A model generated the notes under the pieces. It was given only the letters and a program-made list of their open reading frames with translations. It was not told the origin of the DNA and did no database searches. A stretch of 25,518 bases of DNA from JBKHYG01 sp046565595. GTDB taxonomy: Bacteria > Actinomycetota > AC-67. Both the position numbers and the translations under genes were made by a program. The stretch covers positions 1 through 25,518 of the forward strand of contig JBKHYG010000122.1 in the NCBI GenBank assembly GCA_046565595.1, in the 5' to 3' direction. How positions within the stretch are numbered: the stretch's first letter is position 1; every line of letters starts with the position of its first letter. This document shows, piece after piece, positions 14,925 through 22,247 of this stretch.

Positions 14925-16249
14925 GCGCAGCGTCGGGTAGCGGCGGCTCGCCGGGTGAGGTGCTGGCGGGGAGGTACTCGTTGCAGCGTGCGGCGTGGAC
15001 CGGTGCGCGTGGACAGGTTTGGAAGGCTCGCGACCGGACGCTAGATCGTCCGGTGTATGTGCTGCTCTTGGATCAGGCTCTGGCGGAGGACAAGGGCGCG
15101 CGTCGAGACTTCGTGGACGAGGCGGGACGACTTGCGGTGCAGACCCATCCAAGCGTCGCCGCGATATATGACATCGGAGTGGATCCCGTGTTCGCGGTGT
15201 TCGAGGATCCCGGCGGAGGGCGACTCTCGGATCGTCTGCGACACGGTCCCCTCGATGAGACCGCAACCGCAAGGATCGTCTCGAACCTGGCTCGCGCGAT
15301 GCAGGCGATGCCAGATGAGATCCATGACCTCGACCCCGAACGGATCCTGTTGGCGCCAGACGGCAGAGCCAAGATCGCCCCTCTAGGGGTGCGCAGGACC
15401 GCGGATGTCGCGGTTCGCCCTTCGGCTCTGGCTGCGTTGGCGGTGCGGATGCTGACCGGCAACGAGCCGGGACCGAAGCTGTCCAAGCGCGATGTTCCAC
15501 AAGAGCTGCATCCGGTGCTCTCGGCGATGTTGCAGAACGATCCGAGCGTTTCGCTGGAGGATCTGGTCACCGCGTGCGCCGCACTCACACGGCCAGAAGC
15601 GATCAGTGCTCGGTCTCGTGCCGCGGTGCGTCGCGGCGGGAGGGGTGCCGGATCGGGTTCGGATTTCGGATGGCTGATCGGGGTGACCCTGATCGTTGCG
15701 CTTGCGGTCGTGGCCGTCGTGCTCGGACCCCGACTCATCGAGACGCTGGACTCGTCGCCCTCGCCGTCCCCGACGGCTTCGAAGTCTCCGTCCGGGCCCG
15801 GTACGCCCTTGGAGGTGGCCTCGATCACCGACTTCGATCCTGACGGCAACGGGGAGGAACATCCCGATCAGGTCGGGCGCGTTCTGGATGATGATCCGCT
15901 GACAGCGTGGTCCACGCTTGGCTACAAGCGGGCAGGCATGGACAAGGCAGGTGTCGGGTTGCTGTTGGATCTGGGATCCGAGCAGCCGGTACGCACGGTG
16001 ATCGTGCAGACCTCGCTGCCGGGGTGGAAGGCAGAGCTCCGCGTGTCATCAGCAGAGGCACCAGGGGCATCCGCGGACGACTTCGCCGTCGCGGCCTCGT
16101 TCGTCGCCGGGACCGAGGAGCGTGTCGCGCTGCCCGCCGGCACTTCGGCTCGATTCGTGTTGGTGTGGCTGATCGAACTTGCAGATGACGAGGGCGAGAG
16201 CCCCTTCCCCTATCGCGCGAGCATCGCTGAACTGGATGTGTTCGGCTAG
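14921..16249 (+). CDS. Membrane pseudokinase with extracytoplasmic discoidin-like domain (MurJ partner)
   Basis: The 442-residue protein has a kinase-like domain (about 14-225), a membrane helix (about 249-270), a Ser/Pro linker (278-296) and a C-terminal domain (297-442) reminiscent of discoidin or carbohydrate-binding folds (DDDPLTAWSTLGYK). It should be catalytically dead: the ATP lysine of V-A-x-K is missing (RPVYVLLLDQ), the HRD loop reads HDLDPERILL and DFG reads APLG. The same three parts make up the C-terminal half of mycobacterial MviN, where the phosphorylated pseudokinase binds FhaA to restrain peptidoglycan synthesis. Here it is a separate gene translationally coupled to murJ. Role by analogy only. 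Confidence 0.85.
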   Translation: MSAASGSGGSPGEVLAGRYSLQRAAWTGARGQVWKARDRTLDRPVYVLLLDQALAEDKGARRDFVDEAGRLAVQTHPSVAAIYDIGVDPVFAVFEDPGGGRLSDRLRHGPLDETATARIVSNLARAMQAMPDEIHDLDPERILLAPDGRAKIAPLGVRRTADVAVRPSALAALAVRMLTGNEPGPKLSKRDVPQELHPVLSAMLQNDPSVSLEDLVTACAALTRPEAISARSRAAVRRGGRGAGSGSDFGWLIGVTLIVALAVVAVVLGPRLIETLDSSPSPSPTASKSPSGPGTPLEVASITDFDPDGNGEEHPDQVGRVLDDDPLTAWSTLGYKRAGMDKAGVGLLLDLGSEQPVRTVIVQTSLPGWKAELRVSSAEAPGASADDFAVAASFVAGTEERVALPAGTSARFVLVWLIELADDEGESPFPYRASIAELDVFG

Positions 16250-16303
16250 GGCCATCGGCTCCAGGGGACGGACCTGACGGCATGAGGGTCTCGTGCGCGC
16301 GGC

Positions 16304-16309
16304 TAGGCT
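16304..16309 (+). promoter_or_regulatory. -10 box for leaderless transcription of the FemAB gene
   Basis: TAGGCT is followed by 8 bases and then ATG 16318. The 68-base gap after the pseudokinase gene has no ribosome site. It implies that femAB, alr and perhaps sigM can be transcribed apart from murJ. Confidence 0.4.
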
Positions 16310-16317
16310 CGCCGGCC

Positions 16318-17370
16318 ATGCAGGCGGTTATCGCAACCGAGACCGATCGTGCGCGTTTCGACGCGTTCGTTGCTTCGCAGCCCCACGGGGACGCCCTGCA
16401 ATCCTGGGCTTGGGGCGAGGTGAAGCGCGCGAGCGGATGGGTTCCGATCCGCCTGATGGTGCTCGACGACAGCGACTCGATCGTCGCGACCTGTCAGATG
16501 CTTCGATTGACACCGTTGCGAGGAGTTCCCCCGATCGTCTACGCACCTCGAGGACCGGTCCTCGGCGCTGATGATCAAGCGACCGTGCAGGCGGTCCTTC
16601 AGGCGGTGCGCGCGCACTCTGGGAACGCCTACCTGTTCACATGCGATCCACCTCTATCCGCACAGGACGCCCGAGGTTTGCTGGCCGCAGGGATGCAACA
16701 TGTGACCACCGAAGGGTTCGGAGGTGTCCAACCTCGTGCGGTGATGACGCTGAATCTGACACCGGGAGCTGACCAGGTGTTTTCGGGATTCAGGTCCAAG
16801 TGGCGGTACAACTGTCGGCTAGCTGAACGCAAAGGCGTGAAGATCCGCGAGGGTTCACGCGAGGATCTGCCCGCGTTCTACGAGATCCTGACCGAGACGG
16901 CGAAACGGGACCGGTTCCTGGTCCGCGGACTCAGTTACTTCGAGAGGATCTGGGACGAACTCGGAGCGGCGGGCATGTTGCGTCTGCTGCTTGCAGAACT
17001 CGAAGGCCAACCGCTGGCGGGGATCATGCTGTTCCAGTTCGGTTCGCGCGTGACCTATGTGTACGGAGCTAGCAGCAACTCGCATCGCGAGGTCATGCCG
17101 AACCATCTGCTGCAATGGACCGCGATACGAGACGCGGCTGAGGCAGGTTTCGCAACCTATGACTTCCGAGGCGTCTCGCCAGAGGTGAACGGCGAACCGG
17201 TCGAAGAACATCTGGCCGGGCTGAACAGGTTCAAGGCAGGCTTCGGAGCCTCCTATCAGGAGTATGTGGGAACCCTGGATCTGCCGCTGCGCCGTGGTTG
17301 GTACTGGCTGTGGCGAACGCTTGGTCCGAAGGTCTTGGAGCTTCGACGGCGCCGGGCGGGCGGGCATTGA
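16318..17370 (+). CDS. FemAB-family peptidoglycan bridge aminoacyltransferase
   Basis: Enzymes of this family add amino acids from aminoacyl-tRNA to the stem peptide of lipid II. The 350-residue product shows the two-GNAT-domain layout: FVASQPHGDALQSWAWGEVK at the start, PIVYAPRGPVL, then FRSKWRYNCRLAERKGVKIREG, YVYGASSNSHREVMPNHLLQW and TYDFRGVSPEVN, all typical. A frame opens at 16282, but ATG 16318 begins exactly where family members begin. It overlaps the racemase gene (TTGA at 17367-17370), so the two are coupled. The amino acid it adds cannot be deduced; the context with an alanine racemase hints at alanine or serine, which is speculation. Confidence 0.92.
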   Translation: MQAVIATETDRARFDAFVASQPHGDALQSWAWGEVKRASGWVPIRLMVLDDSDSIVATCQMLRLTPLRGVPPIVYAPRGPVLGADDQATVQAVLQAVRAHSGNAYLFTCDPPLSAQDARGLLAAGMQHVTTEGFGGVQPRAVMTLNLTPGADQVFSGFRSKWRYNCRLAERKGVKIREGSREDLPAFYEILTETAKRDRFLVRGLSYFERIWDELGAAGMLRLLLAELEGQPLAGIMLFQFGSRVTYVYGASSNSHREVMPNHLLQWTAIRDAAEAGFATYDFRGVSPEVNGEPVEEHLAGLNRFKAGFGASYQEYVGTLDLPLRRGWYWLWRTLGPKVLELRRRRAGGH

Positions 17371-18512
17371 CCGCACAACATGAGACCTGGGTCGAGGTGC
17401 AGCGCGATGCCCTGCGCTCGAACTTCGACCGTGTCTCCGAGGCGGCGGGCGTGCCGGTGTGCGCGGTGATCAAAGCCAACGGCTACGGACATGGACTGGT
17501 CGAGTCAGCGCTGGCTTTCCTGGAAGCGGGCGCAGCGATGCTGGCGGTCAGCCGGGTCGCCGAAGCAGAACTCTTGCGCAACGCGGGTGTCACCGGCGAC
17601 ATCCTCTTGCTGGTTCCGCCGAGCGATCCTGCCGCGGCGGTCGCGAACGGCTGTGAGTTCATGTGGGACGATGTGATGCGTCCGCTGCCCCCAGGTTCGC
17701 GAGTGCACCTGAAGGTGGATGTGGGGATGGGACGGTTCGGAGTGACGCCGCGCGATGCGGTGGATGCTGCACTCCGGCTGCGCGAGTCGGGGAGCCTGGT
17801 TGGGCTCGCAACTCACTTCCCCGATGCGGCTTCTTCGGTGACGGGCGCACAGTTGCGCGGGTTCACCGAGGTGGTTGCCGCGGTGCGCGCGGCACTCGAG
17901 GAATACGGAGGCGATGCCAGCCGCGGCGGCGGTGCCGAGCGGGCAGAGGGCGCGCTGGGTTTGCGTGTGCACGCTGCTAACAGTGCGGCATTGCTTGCGC
18001 ACCCGGGCTCGCGGTTCGACATGGTCCGGGTAGGGACGCTGCTGTATGGGCAGGATCCGCCGGGGGTGCGCGCGCCATGGAACGCTCCGGAGACCTTCGC
18101 CTGGTACGCCCGGGTAGCTTCGGTCCGCGAGCTGCCGGCGGGCTCGAGCGTCGGCTATGGCCGCGAATGGTTAGCTGAGAAACCGACCCGCATCGCGACC
18201 CTGCCGATCGGATGGGCGGACGGGTTCTCGACGGAACCGGCGCCGCGATCCCCTTCGAGGCGAGAGACCCTGGCCAGGATCAAGCGGGCTGTCTCGGCGC
18301 ACCGCAAGGATCCGCGACATGTGATCTTCACGGCCGCTCCGGACGGAGCCGACCTTCAGATCGCCGATCCTCGAGCGCAGGTGATCGGCCGCGTTTCCAT
18401 GCAGACCACGACCGTCGCCGTCAGCGACCCGAACATCGTCGTAGGCTCGGTGGCGCGGATCCCGGCCAGGCGCCTGATGGTGTTGCCGGCGATCCCGCGC
18501 ATCTGGGTATGA
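17367..18512 (+). CDS. Divergent alanine racemase (PLP-dependent)
   Basis: A 381-residue fold-type III racemase. The PLP lysine is Lys36 in VIKANGYGHG, followed by LAVSRVAEAELLR, HLKVDVGMGRFGV and VGYGREW with the catalytic tyrosine. The start is TTG 17367, overlapping the FemAB stop; the open frame to 17298 lies inside femAB. Several late motifs deviate: the G-Y-A-D-G-Y-P-R box reads GWADGFSTE, an insertion of about 45 residues follows, SMDxxxVDV reads SMQTTTVAV, and the tail before PRIWV is shortened. It may still make D-alanine for peptidoglycan, or it may have another substrate. A second, standard alr elsewhere in the genome would favour the latter. Confidence 0.85.
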   Translation: MTAQHETWVEVQRDALRSNFDRVSEAAGVPVCAVIKANGYGHGLVESALAFLEAGAAMLAVSRVAEAELLRNAGVTGDILLLVPPSDPAAAVANGCEFMWDDVMRPLPPGSRVHLKVDVGMGRFGVTPRDAVDAALRLRESGSLVGLATHFPDAASSVTGAQLRGFTEVVAAVRAALEEYGGDASRGGGAERAEGALGLRVHAANSAALLAHPGSRFDMVRVGTLLYGQDPPGVRAPWNAPETFAWYARVASVRELPAGSSVGYGREWLAEKPTRIATLPIGWADGFSTEPAPRSPSRRETLARIKRAVSAHRKDPRHVIFTAAPDGADLQIADPRAQVIGRVSMQTTTVAVSDPNIVVGSVARIPARRLMVLPAIPRIWV

Positions 18513-18525
18513 GCGTCGATCACAC

Positions 18526-19245
18526 ATGAGCCCGAAGCAGCGAGACACCCCCGAGAACGAGCCGGCCCCAGGCGGCTCGGGTGCTGAGGTGTTCGAGGTG
18601 TCCGAAGCGGCCGAGGCGCCCGGGGTATCCCAGGTGTCCGAGGTGTCCGAAGCAGCCGATGAGGAGGAACTGCCCGCCGGCCACCGCGATCTGTCAGGCG
18701 ACGCCGACCTGGTCAGGAGACACGCGGACGGCGATCCGTCCGCTTTCGAGGAGATCGTGCGTGCGCACGAATCTCGCGTATATGCGGTCGCGTACCGGAT
18801 GGTCGGGAACTCAGAGGACGCTCGCGATGTCTCTCAAGAGGTATTCATAAACGCGTTCCGCGCTCTGCCGCGGTTCCGTGTCGAAGCTCCCCTATCAGTC
18901 TGGTTCTACAGGTCCACCGTGAACAGTTCCATCAACCTCCTCAGGCGCCGCAAGCCGGCATCCTCACTCGACGATGCCGAGTATGGGTTGGCCGACGAGC
19001 ATCGCTCGCCTGACGACCTGGCGTTGGCTGCAGACACGGCCGACGCGGTGCACGAAGCCCTCGAAGCCTTGAGCGAAGACTTCCGGGCGGTGATCGTGCT
19101 GCGAGACCTCGAAGACCTCGACTATGCCGAGGTGGCCACTGCTCTAGACATCCCCATCGGAACGGTCCGCAGTCGCCTGCACCGTGCGCGCGCCCAACTG
19201 GCCGAGATCCTGCGGCCGTACCGCGACGCTGGGAGGATGGCATGA
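18526..19245 (+). CDS. sigM: ECF sigma factor, SigM-like
   Basis: A 239-residue group IV sigma factor. Region 2 (about 57-143) has FEEIVRAHESRVYAVAYRMV and NSEDARDVSQEVFINAFRAL. Region 4 (about 173-228) has LSEDFRAVIVLRDLEDLDYAEVA and the helix-turn-helix IPIGTVRSRLHRARAQL. An extra N-terminal 55 residues are acidic and repetitive (EVSEAA twice, with VSQVSEVSE). It stands between the cell-wall genes and a zinc anti-sigma gene that overlaps it by 4 bases (ATGA), the order seen for SigM in mycobacteria. It would direct transcription under envelope or thiol stress. No clear ECF-type promoter was found for autoregulation. Start ATG 18526 has no good ribosome site. Confidence 0.9.
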   Translation: MSPKQRDTPENEPAPGGSGAEVFEVSEAAEAPGVSQVSEVSEAADEEELPAGHRDLSGDADLVRRHADGDPSAFEEIVRAHESRVYAVAYRMVGNSEDARDVSQEVFINAFRALPRFRVEAPLSVWFYRSTVNSSINLLRRRKPASSLDDAEYGLADEHRSPDDLALAADTADAVHEALEALSEDFRAVIVLRDLEDLDYAEVATALDIPIGTVRSRLHRARAQLAEILRPYRDAGRMA

Positions 19246-20024
19246 GCCACCTCGAACCCGAACTGCTCTCGGGTGTCATCGACGGCGAACTCTCACCTGC
19301 CGAACAACAACTCCTCGACGAGCATCTCGCTACATGCCAGCAGTGCCGCGACTCCCTTGCTGAGCTGCAGCAGGCGCGCGGATTCATCCGCAGCGCGCCT
19401 CGGCCCGAGATCAGCGAACTGCATCGCAAGCAGCTCTGGAAGTCGATCAACAAGGCGCGTCGTGCGCCGGCGAACCTGTGGCGTGCCCTGGTCGCGGTGG
19501 CGGGGACGGCCGCCGCCATCGCAGCATTCGTGGGACTGACGATCCTTGGAACCGGCGACGATGGGTCGAACATCCTGGCTTCGGATGTGACGATCGAGGC
19601 GACGGGAGCCGACTACTCATCGGAGGATCTGGAATTCTGGGTAGCCGACGAGCAGCTGGCGCCCGCCCAGATCTCTAGCGACATGAGTTCGACGCTGCCC
19701 GAAGGATCCGCCGGCTCAGAGGACGCGGGCCCAGCCGACTCCGAAGACCCGTCGCGCACGCTCTCAGCCTCTCCCTTGGCTCCTCTGCCAGTACCCGACG
19801 AAGACCTCGAGGCGAACCACGGAGCCCAGATCGCTCGTTGCGAGAGCATCTTCCGGCCAGGCGGCGACGAGGGTGCGCACGCGCTGCGGTATGTCATCGG
19901 CTCGTTCGAAGGTACGCCCGCATACCTGCTGGCCTACGAGGTACCGCGTGACGACCCCAACCGCATCGAGGTGTTCGCCGTTGCCCAGGACGGCTGCGAG
20001 GTCCTGTATCGCGCGACCCGCTGA
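19242..20024 (+). CDS. Membrane zinc-finger anti-sigma factor (RsmA/ZAS-like)
   Basis: The 260-residue protein begins with a zinc anti-sigma domain, LSGVIDGELSPAEQQLLDEH followed by LATCQQC, giving the H-x3-C-x2-C site (His28, Cys32, Cys35). One membrane helix spans about residues 80-103, and the last ~155 residues are outside the cell. The start overlaps the sigM stop, so both are made together. It should bind SigM in the cytoplasm and release it on a signal; with zinc-cysteine ligands and trxB next door a thiol/oxidative signal is plausible but unproven. The outer domain ends EVFAVAQDGCEVLYRATR and resembles nothing I can name. Confidence 0.9.
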   Translation: MSHLEPELLSGVIDGELSPAEQQLLDEHLATCQQCRDSLAELQQARGFIRSAPRPEISELHRKQLWKSINKARRAPANLWRALVAVAGTAAAIAAFVGLTILGTGDDGSNILASDVTIEATGADYSSEDLEFWVADEQLAPAQISSDMSSTLPEGSAGSEDAGPADSEDPSRTLSASPLAPLPVPDEDLEANHGAQIARCESIFRPGGDEGAHALRYVIGSFEGTPAYLLAYEVPRDDPNRIEVFAVAQDGCEVLYRATR

Positions 20025-20129
20025 GCGCGGGTGACGAAACGGATCGAGATGGCCCCCGGATCGGAGGGCGGTCCACTTCGGGAAGGCTCGACGGTCTAGG
20101 GGTGTTTCGTCCTTGGAAGGCCGGGTCGT

Positions 20130-20135
20130 TAGGCT
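20130..20135 (+). promoter_or_regulatory. Possible -10 box upstream of trxB
   Basis: TAGGCT fits TANNNT and would start a transcript near 20142 with a leader of about 68 bases. The 185-base gap after the anti-sigma gene contains no clear terminator and no convincing -35 element. Confidence 0.3.
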
Positions 20136-20209
20136 GAACATGATCGCCGGACGGCTCCCATCGCCGCGGTGGCGAACGGCCCGGCAAGTTGGACGACTCG
20201 AAGGAACCC

Positions 20210-21139
20210 ATGGAGAAGGTCATCATCATCGGCAGCGGTCCGGCAGGACTGACAGCCGCCCTGTACACCGCCCGAGCGAACCTGGAACCTCTGGTGATCG
20301 AGGGAGCAAGCCCCTACGGCCAGCTGATGCTGACCACCGAGGTCGAGAACTACCCCGGGTTCCCAGAAGGCATCCAAGGCCCCGAACTGATGCAGCGGTT
20401 CCGCGCGCAGGCGGAACGGTTCGGCGCCCGCTTCGTGACCATGGACGCCATCGATGTCTCTCTCACCGAACGCCCCTTCACGGTGAAGACCGAGGCGGAG
20501 TCGTACCAGACGCACTCGATCATCGTGTCCACCGGCGCGAAGGCCCGCACGCTCGAGGTGCCAGGCGAGAAGGAGCTGTTCGGGCGAGGCATCTCAACCT
20601 GCGCGACCTGTGACGGTTTCTTCTTCCGCGAGAAGGAACTGGTCGTGGTCGGCGGAGGCGACTCGGCGATGGAAGAGGCCATCTTCTTGACCAAGTTCGC
20701 CACGAAGGTGACCGTCGTGCATCGCCGCGACGAGTTGCGAGCCTCGAAGATCATGGCTGAACGCGCGTTGAAGCATCCGAAGATCGAGTTCATCTGGAAC
20801 GCGACCATCACCGAGTACCTGGGTGATCAGACCTCAGGGTCGGTGCACGCCGTCACGCTCACCGACACACTGACCGGCGAGTCTCGCGAGTTCAAGACCG
20901 ATGGCGTATTCATAGCGATCGGACATGACCCGAACACGGCCCTTTTCGCTGGGAAGTTGGATCTGCACGACAACGGCTACCTGAAGGTCTCCCATCCGGG
21001 AACCCAGACGAGCACGGAAGGCGTGTTCGGCTGTGGCGATGTGGTCGACTTCACCTACCGGCAGGCCGTCACCGCAGCCGGGAGCGGCTGTCAGGCAGCG
21101 ATCGACGCCGAGCGGTACCTGGAATCGCTGGAGGGCTGA
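20210..21139 (+). CDS. trxB: Thioredoxin reductase
   Basis: The flavoenzyme passes electrons from NADPH to thioredoxin. The 309 residues start MEKVIIIGSGPAGLTAALYT (FAD motif G8-x-G10-x-x-G13). The redox pair is CATC (Cys131, Cys134), the NADPH motif is VVVGGGDSAMEEA, and the second FAD contact is GVFGCGDVVD. A TTG at 20189 is in frame, but AAGGA at 20201-20205 just before ATG 20210 and the family N-terminus favour 20210. Usually trxA follows directly; here the next gene is an unrelated membrane protein on the other strand. A weak hairpin near 21191-21205 may end the transcript. Confidence 0.96.
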   Translation: MEKVIIIGSGPAGLTAALYTARANLEPLVIEGASPYGQLMLTTEVENYPGFPEGIQGPELMQRFRAQAERFGARFVTMDAIDVSLTERPFTVKTEAESYQTHSIIVSTGAKARTLEVPGEKELFGRGISTCATCDGFFFREKELVVVGGGDSAMEEAIFLTKFATKVTVVHRRDELRASKIMAERALKHPKIEFIWNATITEYLGDQTSGSVHAVTLTDTLTGESREFKTDGVFIAIGHDPNTALFAGKLDLHDNGYLKVSHPGTQTSTEGVFGCGDVVDFTYRQAVTAAGSGCQAAIDAERYLESLEG

Positions 21140-21235
21140 ACCACTCGGGTCCCGGGCGTCGGGCACAAGCGCGCGGCGGCACGGGTCAGTGGCCCCGGCT
21201 GCACCGGGCTCGGCGACAGACTTCGGTCGAGGCGG

Positions 21236-21508
21236 TCACTCGGGGTCAGCGGATCGAGCTGTCTCGCGGGCGTTGGCTAGCAGGTCCGCGGGCGGATAGC
21301 GACGCAACAGCCAAGAGTTGACCGCCACTGCGGGGATCATTCCGGCGAAAGCGTTGCCGAAACTGACCAAGACACCGACGCCGCCACTGAGTTCGGTGTT
21401 CCCGGTCCCGACGAAGGCTGCTCCGGCGGCGATCACATAGATGAACTGGGCGGTCAGGCCTGCGGACAGGCTTGCGATCCAACGCAGATAGGCGGGCACG
21501 CGCCGCAT
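21236..21508 (-). CDS. Small membrane protein, function unknown
   Basis: The frame gives a 90-residue protein from ATG 21508, MRRVPAYLRWIASLSAGLTA and so on, with two or three hydrophobic segments (AQFIYVIAAGAAFVG, GVGVLVSFGNAFAGMIPAVAV) and a charged end. A longer version from ATG 21598 adds 30 residues with no membrane-protein character, so I prefer 21508. No family recognised. It is divergent from the following sigma gene. Confidence 0.5.
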   Translation of the reverse strand: MRRVPAYLRWIASLSAGLTAQFIYVIAAGAAFVGTGNTELSGGVGVLVSFGNAFAGMIPAVAVNSWLLRRYPPADLLANARETARSADPE

Positions 21509-21629
21509 CGTAGTCCGGGCTATCGGCAAGCGTATCGACGCGATCCGCGCCCCGATCGGCTCGATGAAGGGGCACGCTACGGATATGTCCACCCACATGG
21601 TGCGAAACTGCCTCTAGGAAGAGGGCGCG

Positions 21630-21992
21630 TTGTCGTGTAACACTTGCCGCCACTTCGTCATGGATAAACGCAGGCAAGGACCCGGCGACGGGGAGCACGG
21701 CGGAAGCGCCGACAGGCAGAAGCCCGACCTGGTCGGGCGGCTGTTCGAGGCGCATGCAGACGCGATCTTCCGCTACTGCCTCCTGGAGCTCGGCAATTCC
21801 TCTGACGCTGAGGACGCGGTCAGCGAGACATTCGCTCGAGTGATTCGCAACCCTCCGCGGCAGAACAGGACGCTGACGGGCGACCCGGACCGAGCCTGGC
21901 TATTCGGAATCGCAAGGAATGTGGTCCGAGAGCAACGCAGATATAGGAGGAGACATCCTGCACACCCGATCGATGCACTCCCAGAGCCCTAG
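21630..21992 (+). CDS. ECF sigma factor, N-terminal part (region 2), ending at an in-frame TAG
   Basis: The 120-residue product contains sigma region 2: VGRLFEAHADAIFRYCLLEL, NSSDAEDAVSETFARVIRNP and DRAWLFGIARNVVREQRRYR. It then stops at TAG 21990-21992, exactly in the linker where region 4 should follow. The reading frame continues unchanged beyond the stop with the missing region 4 (next entry). The start TTG 21630 has GAGGG at 21621-21625; ATG 21660 is an alternative that removes an odd CNTC start. It could be a nonsense-mutated gene, a read-through case, a sequencing error, or one half of a two-polypeptide sigma factor. Confidence 0.75.
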   Translation: MSCNTCRHFVMDKRRQGPGDGEHGGSADRQKPDLVGRLFEAHADAIFRYCLLELGNSSDAEDAVSETFARVIRNPPRQNRTLTGDPDRAWLFGIARNVVREQRRYRRRHPAHPIDALPEP

Positions 21993-22001
21993 GACCGCAC
22001 A

Positions 22002-22247
22002 TTGCCCGAGCCCACAGAGAACCTCATCGCCGAACACGACCTCGAAGAGATCCGCGGTGCACTCGAAGAACTGCGCGACGAACACCGACAGGTGCTCCTG
22101 CTGCGGTTCGTCGGAGGGATGTCGAGTGAAGAAGTGGGCGAGAGCCTCGGCAAGAGCGCGGGTGCGGTTCGGATCCAGCAGATGCGTGCGTTGGAGGCAC
22201 TCAGGCTCCAGTTGGAAACCAAGCGTTTAGAAGAGGACTCAGGTTGA
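22002..22247 (+). CDS. ECF sigma factor, C-terminal part (region 4)
   Basis: This 81-residue piece is in the same frame as the preceding region 2 protein and contains sigma region 4: LEELRDEHRQVLLLRFVGGM, SSEEVGESLGKSAGAVRIQQ, MRALEAL. A TTG at 22002 lies 7 bases after AGGA (21991-21994), and this AGGA overlaps the TAG stop, so a ribosome ending the first part could restart here. Its end overlaps the DUF5667 gene by 4 bases (TTGA). The protein parts together would make a normal ECF sigma of about 200 residues. The conserved sequence on both sides of the stop argues against long-standing decay. Confidence 0.7.
   Translation: MPEPTENLIAEHDLEEIRGALEELRDEHRQVLLLRFVGGMSSEEVGESLGKSAGAVRIQQMRALEALRLQLETKRLEEDSG

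Noticed and set aside
15073..15849. A 258-residue minus-strand open frame opposite the pseudokinase gene
   Set aside because: Low-complexity Ser/Arg/Ala sequence without motifs; the plus-strand gene is clearly real.
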